Source: Bugulina stolonifera | Lineage: Eukaryota; Bryozoa; Gymnolaemata; Cheilostomatida; Bugulidae | NCBI GenBank assembly: GCA_935421135.1 | Contig: OW285191.1 | Coordinates: 1,984,001 to 2,048,000 of the forward strand | Direction of reading: 5' to 3' | Length of the DNA: 64,000 bases | Shown here: in pieces, positions 1-13,200 of the stretch | How positions within the stretch are numbered: the stretch's first letter is position 1 | How the letters are laid out: each line of letters opens with the position of its first letter | Notes under the pieces: generated by a model | The model's database searches: none | What the model saw: the letters and a program-made list of their open reading frames with translations, nothing else | Told to the model about the DNA's origin: nothing | Position numbers and translations under genes: made by a program

Positions 1-930
1 CAAGTCGAAGTCAAGTCAGTGCTGCCTCAAGTCAAGTCAAGTCAAGTCAGCTGTCATGCAAGTCACAAGTCAAGTCAAAGTCAAGTCAAGTCGAAATGCA
101 AGTCCAGTGGAAGATAACTTCAAAAAATTTAACATTTTTCAAAACATCATTTTTTTCTTTTAGTAGGCATTCCAATCCATGAAAAACCTATGCCAAGGTG
201 TAGCAGGGCATGGACATGTATGTGATGCAATCATGGTAAAGAACTAGTCTATATAAATAGTATTATTGGCACTACGGTCGAGACTGGTCATATAGTATTA
301 TATACTGTATATTGTAATGGTGATGCAGTGTTACATAGCATATAAACAGCACATGGTACAGCAAGGAGTGTCCACTGGCCAGTCCTGCAATTTAACTCTA
401 GTAATTATTGCACTGCACATTGTATTCACTACTTACACCCCACCTACATTGTATGCTACACTTACACTACTTGCACTGTGTGTACTTGTGACTATGCATT
501 GTCGTTGTGTAGTCTCACGTACACACAGCTTAGATAGTGCCTGAATTGTGTACCCTCATAGCTAACCTTGATATACTCTGAGTGCTGCTAGTAGCACTGA
601 TCTAGTAAAAATGATAATTAGGTAGGCAATTGAGACCTTTTTTCCATGTTGGCTAAACACTGTACAAAATTTTTATTTGCCAGATTGACTTGGCAAAACC
701 CAAGTCAAAATCACAAGTCATTCCTGTGTCCAAGTCAAGTCAAGTCACATTGATGTGCAAGTCAAAGTCAAGTCAAAATCCCAAGTCATTCATGTGTCCA
801 AGTCAAGTCAAGTCACATTGATGTGCAAGTCAAAGTCAAGTCAAGTCAGCAAGTTGGCAAGTCCAAGTCACGTCGACTTGTGACTTGACTTGACTTGGCA
901 AGTCAAGTCAAATCTATGACTTGGACCCAG
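1..930. repeat. AAGTC-rich degenerate tandem repeat
   Basis: The stretch is built from many copies of the pentamer AAGTC/CAAGT, densest at 1-110 and 690-930. Two near-identical segments lie around 715-775 and 775-840 (CACATTGATGTGCAAGTC core). Near 880-905 the pentamer also appears on the opposite strand (GACTTGACTTGACTTGG), so the right end can fold back. A 75-codon ORF at 317-544 between the two dense parts resembles nothing recognisable and is not called as a gene. Confidence 0.85.
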
Positions 931-1472
931 CTCTGGTATTTCTACATGTATCTACAGGTATGTGGTGGGTTAGTCCCCGATCCCAGATTATGTACATAAC
1001 CCCTCGGGTGGGAGGGTGGCCACCTATTATGTGTAAAAGGTGCCTCTTCTGACTGACAGCGATATAAGTACATGTATGAACACTAATATCGTCTGGTGGG
1101 AGGCTAGTCTAGATAGCACTAATACCTGTACCTTGTAATACTCCAACTCTGGACTCACTAACGTAAATACAATGTACATGACTTACATAGTTACAAGAGG
1201 GATTCACTGGCCAATTCTGTGTTAGCCCAAAGTCACGCCTGGCACCACCCACAGGAAGTGATTTTTTTCGGTGTCAACACCTAAGCCTAATACTCTGTGA
1301 TATACTAGACTTTTAAAATATGGCAAATCCATATTAGACAAGCATGTAGCTAGCATAATTATAGTATATTATATTGTTATGTCGTAGGACAGTTATATTT
1401 TGTACATACCATGTAATGTTATTAGCTGTATATGGAGTATATACTGACCTCTTATTACTACGTCTATGGTAG

Positions 1473-4400
1473 ATGCAACTGAAGGCAAGATACTACCACT
1501 GTCTCTACCATACCGCTGACGGAACCCTCATTACTGGAGACTCCAACGGCACCATCTATGTCTGGCCTCCTACAACCAACAGCCTCTCGAACCTCATCAA
1601 ACATGCTCACCAGGTAGCTTAGGTTCTAAGCAGATAGTAGGGTGTTTCTAGACTCTCCCCACTATGTGGAGCTGTCATATAAAGGTGGAAACTTGCGAGA
1701 GCATTTTGGTAGCAAGCATCAAACTCTATAGCCTTGCTAAATGTACTGTACGAGTGTAAAACGGTATGATCGGTCAATTAGCAAATCATGTTTCAGCTGT
1801 TATTTACTGCGTGATAATTCATGTGTTGGCGTCTGATGTATCGTTTTACCAGCCAACCACTGGATGAGAAAATTGCCTCAACACTTCTGTTAGCACAGCT
1901 CGAGCGCTTTGGCCAAACGTATCAAATTCACCCAAAATGACCACATGTGTTCCAACTTAATGTGGCAGTATACCTATTTAGGGTAGTTCATAGCATGAGG
2001 TTGGTGCGTATGGCTGTAGGCTGTGTTGTTGCAGGCAGCCATTACAGCCATCACTGTACTGAACAGCTGTATAATAACATGTGGAAGGGAAGGTATACTT
2101 AAAGTATGGAGATATGCATACCATCTTGACCAGCTGTTGGAGGTAGAGCTGCCCTCTGGTGATAAGGTGGTAAAATCTCTGCTCTGCTACAGCAAAGGTG
2201 AGAGCTAGTCTTCAGCATCCTGGATGTAGGTGTATGTAATAGCAAATAGCCTGGTTGTAGGTGTATATAATAGCAAATAACCTGGACGTAGATGTATAGA
2301 ATAGCAAATAGCCTTGATGTAGTTGTGTTATGAACATGTCTATACCATTTGGACACTGAAAATACCTTTCAGTGGCTGAGTTAAGATAATAGTAACCTCA
2401 TAAAGCGAACCATTCAGGTTGTGCAGCTAACCTCTATAGATGGTGAGAGCAAACACCAGGTGATACCACTGTCACCTCTCTATCTTTATATGCGGTGTTC
2501 TACATGTGCACGTCCCTACTTTCAGATATACTGATACTTGGTACAGACTCCAACTCTATCATACAGTATTACCTGACAATGGATGCTAGTGGATGCCCCA
2601 AACATGCCAAACTGATTGATCAACCCTTAGTGCAGGTGGTGATGACTCCAAAGAATGTTATACTTACTATGTTACTGCAACCACTTCCACTAGTGTAACA
2701 TTGTTATAGGGGCCTGCTCACTGTTGCTGTAACTTCATACACTAGTGTATAATTGTTATACTCACTACTACTGTAACCACTTCTACTAGTGTATTGTTAT
2801 ACTCACTATTATTGTAACCACTTCTACTATTGTATTGTTATACTCACTACTACTGTAACCACTTCTACTAGAATATTGTTATACTCACTGTTACTGTAAC
2901 CACATCCACTAGTGTATTGTTATACTCACTATTACTGTAACCACATCCACTAGTGTATTGTTATACTCACTACTACTGTAACCACATCCACTAGTGTATT
3001 GTTATACTCACTACTACTGTAACCACATCCACTAGTGTATTGTTATACTCACTATTACTGTAACCACATCCACTAGTGTATTGTTATACCACTTATGCAG
3101 GGTGTAGTTGGCCATGTGGTTTCAACCATTAACATTCCCTCTTCCAAACCACCTGACTCATCGGATTTGTTTCTCGTGATAAGTACAAGCGGATATATGG
3201 CTTTGTATAGAAGCAATACCAGGACTTGCATGGGCCGATTCTCTCTTCAGGTAAATACTCATCATATCAATATAGAATGACCAGCCTTAGCTTGTTCTGT
3301 CTGGTGAACCGATATATGAACTACATGTACATGATTGCTGTTCCAGGGATTCGTATTGACCAGCGTAACGATCCGCAATGATGAACCTTCTCACATCTGT
3401 ATTGGTACGCAGCTTGGACAGTAAGTAATTCATAGCATGTTTGCAAAAGGTACTGATGGTATCACATATCTCGGCTTATTTGAGAGTCGGCTGAGAATTA
3501 AAAACTCATATGGTGCTTGATATTACTGGGTGGATGGATATGCACGAATTGCATCTTCAGAAATGATTCCTTTACATACAGAAGCTGATAATGTAATTTA
3601 TTCGTCTTGAGTTGGTGCAGAGGATGGAACTATCATGAGTCCCCCCACTCAATAAATGCTATAATATGATAAGTAACATGTTTACTATTTACAGTGTTGT
3701 GTGGATCAATATTCTGGATGGTATACTAAGGATCTGTAGTGATGTAGCACTGAGTAAGGGGCCTATATCTCACGTCTCGTACTCACCAACTGGTGGGAAA
3801 TTGGCTGCTGTGTCCAAGTCTACACTCTACATATTAGCAGAATATTTTAGTGAGGACATGCAACAGGAAACACTAGTAGTCAGAGGTAAAGTTAAGGTGA
3901 GTCATACATAGCATGAATCATACATAGGGTGAGTCGTACATAAGATGAATCATACATAGGGTGAGTCATGCAGGGTGAGTCGTACATAAGGTGAGTTACT
4001 AGGTACCGACTGCCAGGTACCGACTGCTAGGTACCGGCTACTAGAGGTAAAGGGAAATTTCGAAAATGTCAGTTAGAAACAGGACATTCTGGAAATGTTC
4101 GTTTAGAAAACATTTATTACGAAACCATGTAAATTACATTGATTTAGATGAACACAACTCACAGAACATAAATTATTTTTAGCGTTCTGCAATGTACAAG
4201 TTGGTAATAGTAAAAACAAAAAATATACTGAATAGCAAAACGAGACGCATTTTTATTTAATCCTAATATTTCGATACATATCAGAGGATAAATGAGGTTA
4301 CAGAAAATCAAGGGCCGCCTTATGTAGATAAGTGCATCGAGGAGGAAAAGCCAAGAGGTTGGATTAGGTTAAGAATGAAGCTTGGAACTATTTATACAAT

Positions 4401-7400
4401 AGACCTACATAATGTTAAAAATAAAAATTAGTTGAAAGCTGGGGTTTGGGGTTAAGAGTTTGTAAATGATTGTTTTCCAAACAGATGTTTTCAGAACATC
4501 CTGTTTCTATCTGACAATTTCGAACAATTCTCTGCTAGGTACCAAGTGCTAGGTGTGATCAGTTATTATTGTATTATCTTATACGGTGTATAATATACTA
4601 ATGAATTCGTTGATGATTAGACTGGTTACTCATGTCTTTAGCTGCACCCTAATGAATGTCCATCTCTGACCAAATGTTCGGATAGTTGATTACATTTTTT
4701 TACCCAAGAAGAATGCCTCGATCCAAAAACACACGCAGAAGTTAGAATAAAATAATTATACAATTAGGTTTCTAACTTATAGGAGTTAGTAATATTGTAA
4801 TGTTTTGGGCACACGAGTATACGATGGTATACTACGTGACTGGCATGCTACGTGACAGGCATGCTACGTGACAGGCATGCTACGTGACAGGTATGCTACG
4901 TGACAGGCATGCTACGTGACAGGCATGCTACGTGACAGGCATGCTACGTGACAGGCATGCTACGTGACAGGCATGCTACGTGACAGGCATGCTACGTGAC
5001 TGGCATGCTACTTGACAGGCATGCTACGTGACAGGCATGCTACGTGACAGGCATGCTACGTGACAGGCATGCTACGTGACAGGCATGCTACGTGACAGGC
5101 ATGCTACGTGACAGGCATGCTACGTGACAGGCATGCTACGTGACAGGCATGCTACGTGACAGGCATGCTACGTGACAGGCATGCTACGTGACAGGCATGC
5201 TACGTGACAGGCATGCTACGTGACAGGCATGCTACGTGACAGGCATGCTACGTGACAGGCATGCTACGTGACAGGCATGCTACGTGACAGGCATGCTACG
5301 TGACAGGCATGCTACGTGACAGGCATGCTACGTGACAGGCATGCTACGTGACTGGCATGCTACGTGACAGGCATGCTACGTGACAGGCATGCTACGTGAC
5401 AGGCATGCTACGTGACAGGCATGCTACGTGACAGGCATGCTACGTGACAAGCATGCTACGTGACAGGCATGCTACGTGACTGGCATGCTACGTGACAGGC
5501 AATGTTGTAATGTTTTGGGCACACTGGTTTGATGGTACGGGTGTGGGGGGGGGGGGGGTCAGTTACTATCAGTTTGCACAGTTTATCAATATGGTCAATC
5601 ATTGCACAATGCAGGTACATATAGATAATGAAATAGTTGGATTACTGTAACTGTAATGTTAATGTGTGTGACTGGAGGCGGCTATTGTCTATTGAAATGT
5701 CCTGCCAGCACAATATCATACTGTCTAGATATAGAACCTGGATGGTATATTTTGATTGTCCGTGGAAGCAATGCCATCTCTATCCCTTCTCCATCACTGG
5801 GTGCACATTCATGGTTGTAAGGTAGACACAACTTTTATATTAATATATCTACATGTGATGTAGGTAACAGAGCTCAAAGAGAGAGTGACAAGTATGGATT
5901 GGTCTCAACAGGTGCTAGATGGAACACATATAATCCGTGTTTACTGTGAGGATACTCTTTGTATCACACTATGTATGTACTGTACAACTACAATACATGT
6001 TTTGTATTTACTTTACATGTATGTATATAGGTAGAGGAACATTTCGAAAATTTCAGTTAGAAACAGGGCGTTCCGAAGAACACAACTCACAGATAATGAA
6101 TTACTTACCATGTATAATTGCTCCACATGTTAGTATTAGTAAAACAAACATATATGTATAATATTATGTTAAAAATCAAAAAAAGTTTAATGTTGGACTT
6201 TGGGGTTTAAATGGTTGTTTTCCAAATTCAAACATGTCCATGTATATAATATGTATTTTCCTTGCATCAGTGAGTAATTTATTATATCTACAAACAAAGG
6301 AGTGTCACATGTATAACTTTTGATGTGTATGTACGTGTATATTAGTGATATACTAGCGTACATGTACAAGAAGTGTATATTATATTATATTACATGTATA
6401 TTATGTTATACAGGGGATCCTATTAAGCTGTCTTGTATTAGATCTATACAGCCCCTACATGTATGCACCTGGGGATCACAGAGTTGTCCTCTCTCTTACC
6501 CGGTAGCAGGTGAGTACAGGTGTAATGTTCACTGTTGAGAGTTGATAGACTGTATTGGATTGATAGCAAGTTTCCATCTACATATTATTTTGTACTTAAA
6601 ATGTTGACACCTACAAATAAATATGTGCTTTATGATCTACATGCACAGGTGGAGTGCAAGATGGCATGCACTAGCAGGTGTGTGGTGTAACATCTGCATG
6701 CTGCACCACATGAAAAATATGTTCATTTATGCCTGTAATGTAATACAGTATCTACATAGTACAATGTGTATGTTTACTATATATGATGGCATGAACAAGC
6801 AGGTGTGTGGTGTAACAAGCAGTGTGCACAGAATGGTCTACACAGCATTGATGTTAACAAGGAGAGACAACTCATAGCTGTGTGTGATAAACTAGGCTAC
6901 ATCTACCTCTTTCAGTATCCATGCATTAGTGCTGGGGTAAGTTTATGTTATATAGTCTAAGGGCAGTACACCGTACACCCTACATACACTCTACTGTATG
7001 CACCCTACACTCTACTGTATGCACCCTACACACACTGTGTACACACCCTACACACACTGTGTACACACCCTACACACACTATGTACACACCCTACATACA
7101 CTCTACTGTATGCACCCTACACACACTATGTACACACCCTACACACACTGTGTACACACCCTACACACACTATGTACACACCCTACATACACTCTACTGT
7201 ATGCACCCTACACACTCTCTACACACCCTACACACACTCTGTACACACCCTACACACACTCTGTACACACCCTACACACATTGTGTACACACCCTACATA
7301 CACTCTACTGTATGCACCCTACACACTCTCTACACACCCTACACACACTCTGTACACACACTACACACACTATGCACACTTTTAGCTTCTCTACTGTATT

Positions 7401-7837
7401 AGTGCTGGTGCAGTAATGTGTACATGTCTTTATCTACTGCCATGTATCAGCATGATAATTATACATACTTGGTTGTGTGTCAGTTTTTTGCTTGTATTTC
7501 TTCAATATTATTATTATTTAACTGGCAGACTTATTTGATGTTATAGAATATGTAATACAATGATAATCCGCGTATGCACCTACCACTCCACACCTAGCCA
7601 CCTACACCTTGTCATAAACTACCTAAGGTTGAGGTACAACAACTCCATATTAGCTTCTAATGAAGGCAAATTACCAAACATCCTAATTGTATGCTTGTGT
7701 CTGAATTTCCTTTCCAGGCTTTCTGTCACACCTACAAGAGTCACATAAAGCCAGGAAGTTTGATCTTCATTTCCAATGACCTCTTGCTGACTTCTGGAGC
7801 AGCAGATAACTGCATCATTCAGTGGAAGATAATATGA
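1473..7837 (+). CDS. EML-like WD40 repeat protein, 3' part (10 exons)
   Basis: Exons: 1473-1613, 2035-2197, 2526-2635, 3101-3250, 3347-3420, 3695-3896, 5864-5945, 6414-6509, 6803-6936, 7718-7837. All have GT/AG borders and compatible phases, giving 423 residues. The order of blocks follows the second beta-propeller half of echinoderm microtubule-associated protein-like (EML) proteins: LITGDSNGTIYVW, then AAITAITVLNSCIITCGREG, ILILGTDSN, HVSYSPTGGKLAAVS, SMDWSQ...IIRVYW, LIAVCDKLGYIYLFQYPC, and the ending LLTSGAADNCIIQWKII, which parallels the EML terminus. EMLs bind microtubules and tubulin. The HELP domain and first WD repeats are not seen, so the first exon here is probably internal and the gene continues left of the window; the ATG at 1473 may just be a methionine codon. 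Divergence in the middle is high; another EML-related WD40 protein is possible. Confidence 0.8.
2660..3092. repeat. 41-bp minisatellite in EML-like intron 3
   Basis: About nine to ten imperfect copies of a ~41-bp unit (TATACTCACTA.TACTGTAACCAC.TC.ACTAGTGTATTGT). The array fills nearly all of the intron between the exons ending at 2635 and starting at 3101. Confidence 0.9.
4042..4533. mobile_element. MITE with ~70-bp terminal inverted repeats, copy 1
   Basis: The left end (TTCGAAAATGTCAGTTAGAA at about 4059) is mirrored by the right end (TTCTATCTGACAATTTCGAA at about 4504), giving imperfect ~70-bp inverted termini around a non-coding core. GCTAGGTACC motifs flank both sides. It sits in the intron of the EML-like gene. 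A second, shorter copy lies at about 6033-6232. No transposase ORF is present, so this is a non-autonomous DNA element. Confidence 0.75.
4831..5500. repeat. 16-bp satellite array (GCATGCTACGTGACAG)
   Basis: Roughly 41 head-to-tail copies of GCATGCTACGTGACAG with only a handful of substitutions (ACTGGC, CTTGAC, ACAAGC variants). The unit contains the palindrome GCATGC and a TACGTGAC core. It lies in the EML-like intron between exons 6 and 7. A ~20-bp sequence (TTGTAATGTTTTGGGCACAC) occurs directly on both sides, at about 4796 and 5505. Confidence 0.95.
6033..6232. mobile_element. MITE copy 2, truncated or short
   Basis: It starts AGAGGAACATTTCGAAAATT and CAGTTAGAAACAGGG like the 4042-4533 element, shares the internal ACACAACTCACAG and AGTAAAACAAA blocks, and ends with GGTTGTTTTCCAAA as that element does near its right terminus. 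It is in the next EML-like intron and lacks the central part of copy 1. Confidence 0.7.
6965..7380. repeat. 22-bp minisatellite in last EML-like intron
   Basis: About 19 variants of a 22-bp unit (ACACCCTACACACACTNTGT), grouped in a higher-order pattern that includes ACATACACTCTACTGTATGC variants. The unit lacks stop codons in all three forward frames, which explains the long overlapping ORFs here; they are not genes. Confidence 0.9.
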
Positions 7838-7980
7838 TATAATAAGTCACAATGTAATGAACTATTTATTATCTGAAAGTTGTGTCCCCCTGCACAGATA
7901 GGAATTGATAACATCAGCAATGTTGTTTACTTGCCATGGAGTTAGCATCAGTATTACTATTATTGTTAGTGCTACTTTAT

Positions 7981-8869
7981 TGTGGTGAAACAGCCTCGTG
8001 GTAATGGCCTCCCTGGGCTAGCCACACTGACATTGACATTGCATACATACATGTATTGATACTTATCCATGTTATCCATTCATGCATATTGTCTTACCTT
8101 GTACAATTATTATACATGCATGCCTATACTATGTCTTAATCAACTACTTTCGTGTGCTCTATTATTGTTATCCACCAATCAAGTTTATTGCAATTACACT
8201 TTGGTTTTTCCCACATATTATAGGCAATTATCTTCTCTTATCTGATTGTATTAAACTGAGTCTTTTACCATGTACTTATATCTTGGAATAGGCTCATATT
8301 TATATACTTTCCATTTCGGACCATTGTAAGCACCCTTTGTGCCAAGGCCGACCTTTTTTGTGGCCATGTTGTTGCATCAGTTCCAGACCCAATACCTTAT
8401 TGGCCTCTTTTTACCGGAAGTATATTTAGTATATAAGGTAGCACATTTTCTATACGAAATCAGTTGTTGATTGCGCTCTAATGAAGCAACAGCTCCTAAC
8501 TCAAACCTAGAGGCTTACTCTTGTAGGCGGGTAACTCCACCGGCAGATCCATAGATCCACACGGCTCGAGTTCATCCCCATCCTCGTTTAAGCATATCTC
8601 TACACCACTTCTACAGCTTAGGTTGATCCCGGATTCTATATGAATCTAGCGTCGGGCTTAAGTTTCTAGAATATCAGATCTTTCATTGCACTCCTCTGGA
8701 GTATAAAGTCTACAAGACCCTGGACTGTTTAATGAGTCTCAGCATCGGCCTACGTCAGATACATAATAACAAGAGCACCTAATAACTGTTCACTCTTTTA
8801 TGTAATGTGTGGACGGTCACTTGGTCGTCCTCTACCAACTTCCAAATCCTTCCCACTGTAAACATTACA
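7981..8869 (+). mobile_element. Solo-LTR-like element, copy 1
   Basis: It begins TGTGGTGAAACAG and ends CATTACA followed by ATAT. These ends are shared with elements at 48062-48815, 49052-49724 and 59591-60526 and with a reverse copy at 46866-47817. It contains a TATA-like box (TATATAAG, about 8432) downstream of an ACCGGAAG motif. In sister copies the same place is followed by CAATAAAGAC, the arrangement of U3 promoter and R polyadenylation signal in retrotransposon LTRs. No internal coding region is attached. Confidence 0.6.
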
Positions 8870-10210
8870 ATATCACTTACAGAGATGTTTGCAATTTCAT
8901 TTTTGGAAACTCAAGTTGCCAACCCTTCTACAATGTGGTTACAAGTCAATTCTTTTTGGTGGCTAATCTAAAATGATCAAGTTACAAGTTAAATATTTAC
9001 ATGTCTCTAGAAACTCAAGTTTTTATTAAGTTATCTACATGTACATGTACATGTAGGTCAAGTACATGTAGGTCAAGTACAAGCCAAGTTATAATTCAAT
9101 TCTGTTCCAGTTTAGCTCAAGGTTTTTATGTGATTTTTAAGTTTTGGAAAAGTATTCGAACTACATGGTGCCCAAGTTCAAATTTCAAAACAAACTGCCA
9201 CTATTTTAGTGTAAAATGTGTTATAATTTTTGTATTAGGTTATATCTATTCATTGCAATATACAGCTTCCCAAATAATATTTCAACATTTTAGTGTGTGA
9301 TTTACGAGTCTTTGGTAATAGCCAGAATTACAATGTAAATCACAATTCAAGCATTCAACATTCAAGCCATGAGTCACACAAATGTTGCTTGAATTGACTT
9401 GAGTGTGGCATCTCTGTAAAGTACTTTTCATTTCCTCTATGGAAGTCAGTGGATTATATTGTATTGTCTATTTAGTTATTTATTGTATCACTTGAGATAA
9501 ATCATCAGACTAGATTTGGTCAATTAAAAACAACATAATCTGTAATAAAATGCAACAATTATAATCTGTACAAATGAGAGCAGTAGTAATTATCACATGG
9601 TGAGCTGTTGGACTTGTACACTAGCAGTTACACACTGATGTCTATTCTATGGTTGTAGCAACATACGAGTATTCATATATGGTCATAGCAACATATCCAT
9701 ATGGTCATAGTAACATAACCATATATGGTCATAGCAACATAACCATATCCATATATGGCCATAGTAATGTTACCAGAGAAGGCTGCAACAATTGACAACA
9801 GTGTGGAACGAATCAATAAAAATAGTCAACCTGCTAAGAATAAATTAGAGATAGAAATATAAAAAATGTTTATCATTATAATATAGGAGTATGTATAACC
9901 AGTAACTATCACAATGTATCAACCAAAACATGGCTGATATATTATTACGCTTAGCTTGACCAGAGCTGCATGATGACAAAATCAAAATTGTACAAATATA
10001 ACTACTGTTAATAGTTCTAATTTCAGAAGAGCACTAGGTTGGGGGAGAGGAAGCCCTACATTTCATCGGGTGGAGCTAAGGCTATATTACTATCTTCATA
10101 GAGATAATAGTGTGTAGTAACAGGATATGTACAGGAGTATCTGGTACAGTAACAAACCGCCAATAAGATATACATATACAAAAATATATAAGATACAGGT
10201 AAAAGTTGAC
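8870..10210. other. Non-coding stretch with short repeats
   Basis: No supported gene. ACATGTA-rich text lies at 9030-9075 and a ~25-bp repeat (CATATGGTCATAGCAACATA) at about 9655-9765. The 3' UTR of the minus-strand glucosyltransferase gene must lie at the right end of this interval; I could not place its polyadenylation signal confidently. Confidence 0.6.
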
Positions 10211-13200
10211 CTATATATGTATTAGGGCATGACTGTCACCATTTATGATCCGTTCGGTTTTACCACCAAACTTGACCCTGAACCGCTTGCCTCCCCATGA
10301 GACTTCCCTCATGATCACCACGTTTGGCCACAAGTATAGGATCATCAGTTCCCTGATTATCCACGCCTTCACGTGGCTGACTACAGAGTAGGATGGTTTC
10401 CCATTCTACAATGGAAACATCAATCCAAGTGTGAGCTGATAGTACTGAATAGGTGGAGAGATACATCATAGTTCAGAGTGTTTGGGTGACCGCATTTGCT
10501 GTGAGATAGCGAGGGAGATAACTCCCACTGACATATCCAAGTAATATCGGTAATAATATACATGTACATAGTCCATGATGCACCAGCACACACTTACCTC
10601 TATAATGGCAGATAATATATAGTCCATAATACACCAGCACACCATGTGCACAGGAAGGAATATATAGAAGGGAATGTTGAATATATACTGAGCTGCCAGA
10701 CTGCTGAGGGGGCCGAGACAGATGTGTTCAGTTAGAGGCTCGAATAGTATGAGGAGAGGCATCGCTGCAAATCTGAGATACATCCACCTGTATACGACAA
10801 GTATGGAGATCACATAGTTACATGGTAAGATAACTACTAACAAATACTACACATTTACATGGTATGACAACTACTAACAAATATTATACAGTTCCATGAC
10901 AAGATGACTACCAAGTAGTGTTATATAGCCACATGGTAAGATGACTACCAACAACAAATAGTGTTATATACATGTAGCTATATGGTAAGATAGATACCAA
11001 CCTCATCATCCTGGCTTTAAAACTGCTGATTGTAGATAGCCCTGGGTTCTGCCCTGTAGGCTGAGAGCTTAGTACCACCTTCCAACCCCTAGAGTAAGAG
11101 GACACCACAGTATACTATACTAATATCCTTTCCTAGGAAAGAGCACTCATTAATTATTAATTCTCAGAATAGTGAAGCACCATAAACAGTTAGTGACAGA
11201 AATGATACCCTGAGTAATCCCATAATTAGTACCCTACACTTCCCACAGTGCACCAGTACACTTCCCACAGTGCACCAGTACACTTCCCACAGTGCACCAG
11301 TACACTTCCCACAGTGCACCAGCACCCTTTCAACAGTCCACCAGTACCCTTCCCTGAATGCACCTGTACCCTTCCCACAGAGCACCAGTACCCTTCCCTG
11401 AATGCACCAGTGCCCTGCACTTCGCGTCACAGACAAAGAAGAGGAAGTTGGTGGAGTACATGATTGTATAAATAGTATTCACATTGAAACCAAACTAAAC
11501 CACTAGACCTGCAGTGTCAGCTGCATGTAGCTACTTGTATGTTGTTGTTGTCCTGGTGTAGTTGTACTCACATTACAGTTTATAATTATTTCATTGAGAA
11601 CTTACACATGGTATTCCACCACGGTAGATACACATCACAGTACATAGATACCACAGTACATAGACACCACAGTACATACACACCACCGTACATACACACC
11701 ACAGCACATACACATCACAGTACATAGACATCACAGCACATAGATACCACAGTACATAGACACCACAGTACATACACACCATAGTACATACACATCACAG
11801 TACATACACATCACAGTACATACACATCACAGTACATAGACACCACAGTACAAACACACCACAGTACATACACACCACCGTACATACACACCACAGTACA
11901 TACACACCACAGCACATAGACACCACAGTACATACACACCACAGTACATAGATACCACAGTACATAGACACCACAGTACATACACACCACAGTACATACA
12001 CACCACAGTACATACACACCACAGTACATACACATCACAGTACATACACATCACAGTACATACACATCACAGCACATACACACCACAGTACAAACACATC
12101 ACAGTACATACACACCACAGTACATACACATCACAATATATAGACATCTGCACTCATCACGGTACGCAATCATGTGCAGTATATAACACTAGAAGATGTT
12201 GTCTATTATATTTCCCTCCAAGGACAATGTTGGGTAGTTTGTCCTGGAGTGACAATGGTAGGTACTATCAATGAACAGCCCTTATACTAACTAACTACAT
12301 CTATAACTACATACACAATGTTCATATGTGTATGAGTCATCACAGAAGTATGGAGAGACACACGACAGACACAAAAGTACAGGAACAGTGTTCAACACTC
12401 CCTCCATCTTCTCACATGCTTCAAATGTCCCAATAATGTATTCCAGTGACAGCTAATCCATAACATGTTACGTAATATTGTATATTACATAGTAGGTTTA
12501 TATATATATTGTATAGTAAGTTTACATATATATTGTACAGCACACTGTCACTATATAACTACTGCGTGTAGTAATACACAGTGTATACTGTACAGCACAC
12601 TGTCACTATATCACTACTACGTGTAGTAATACACAATGTATACTGTACAGCAAACTGCTACAGTTCCCACAATGACAGTTACTAAGAGCAGTATTACTTA
12701 GTGCTGGACAGTTTGGATTTGCATGTCCATTCAGTTTTTTGCTGATTTTTTTTAAAAAACACTGAATGATACCGAAGTTGTCTTCTACCCCTCGGTTTAA
12801 TTCAGTATTTTCAAATTCAGGAAAAAACCTCGAGTCGAACTGAAAACTGAATACTCAGTTTTGGGAGTTGTCACACTCTGCGTTTAACTGTAATGGCGGC
12901 ATCTTTTTATTTTCTGCAAAAAATCGTAATTATCAAATACTAATTATTTATAATAACATGCAAGTATAACTACTAGAATTGGGTCATTACTGGGTGACAA
13001 TGATAGCTGCAGCATAAATCTGTATTCCAAGGATGACATTGAATTATAAAGATTGAAAGATGTATAACATGAATTCACGTGTTAGCAATCTCAGCCATTA
13101 CCATAATTAGGTGCGCTAAGGGGCCAGGCAGGGTTTGAATTTTAAAGCTGAACCGTACTGAACCGCTGCATTCGGCATTGGTTCGCATTTTAACTTTTTG

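Noticed and set aside
4831..5500. CRISPR-like array
   Set aside because: Units are contiguous 16-mers with no spacers, inside a eukaryotic intron.
6945..7416. Three overlapping forward ORFs of 111-146 codons
   Set aside because: All arise from a stop-free 22-bp tandem repeat read in three frames; no conserved protein features.
11591..12054. Four minus-strand ORFs of 63-75 codons rich in Cys/Tyr/Val
   Set aside because: Frame-shifted readings of the 16-bp minisatellite.
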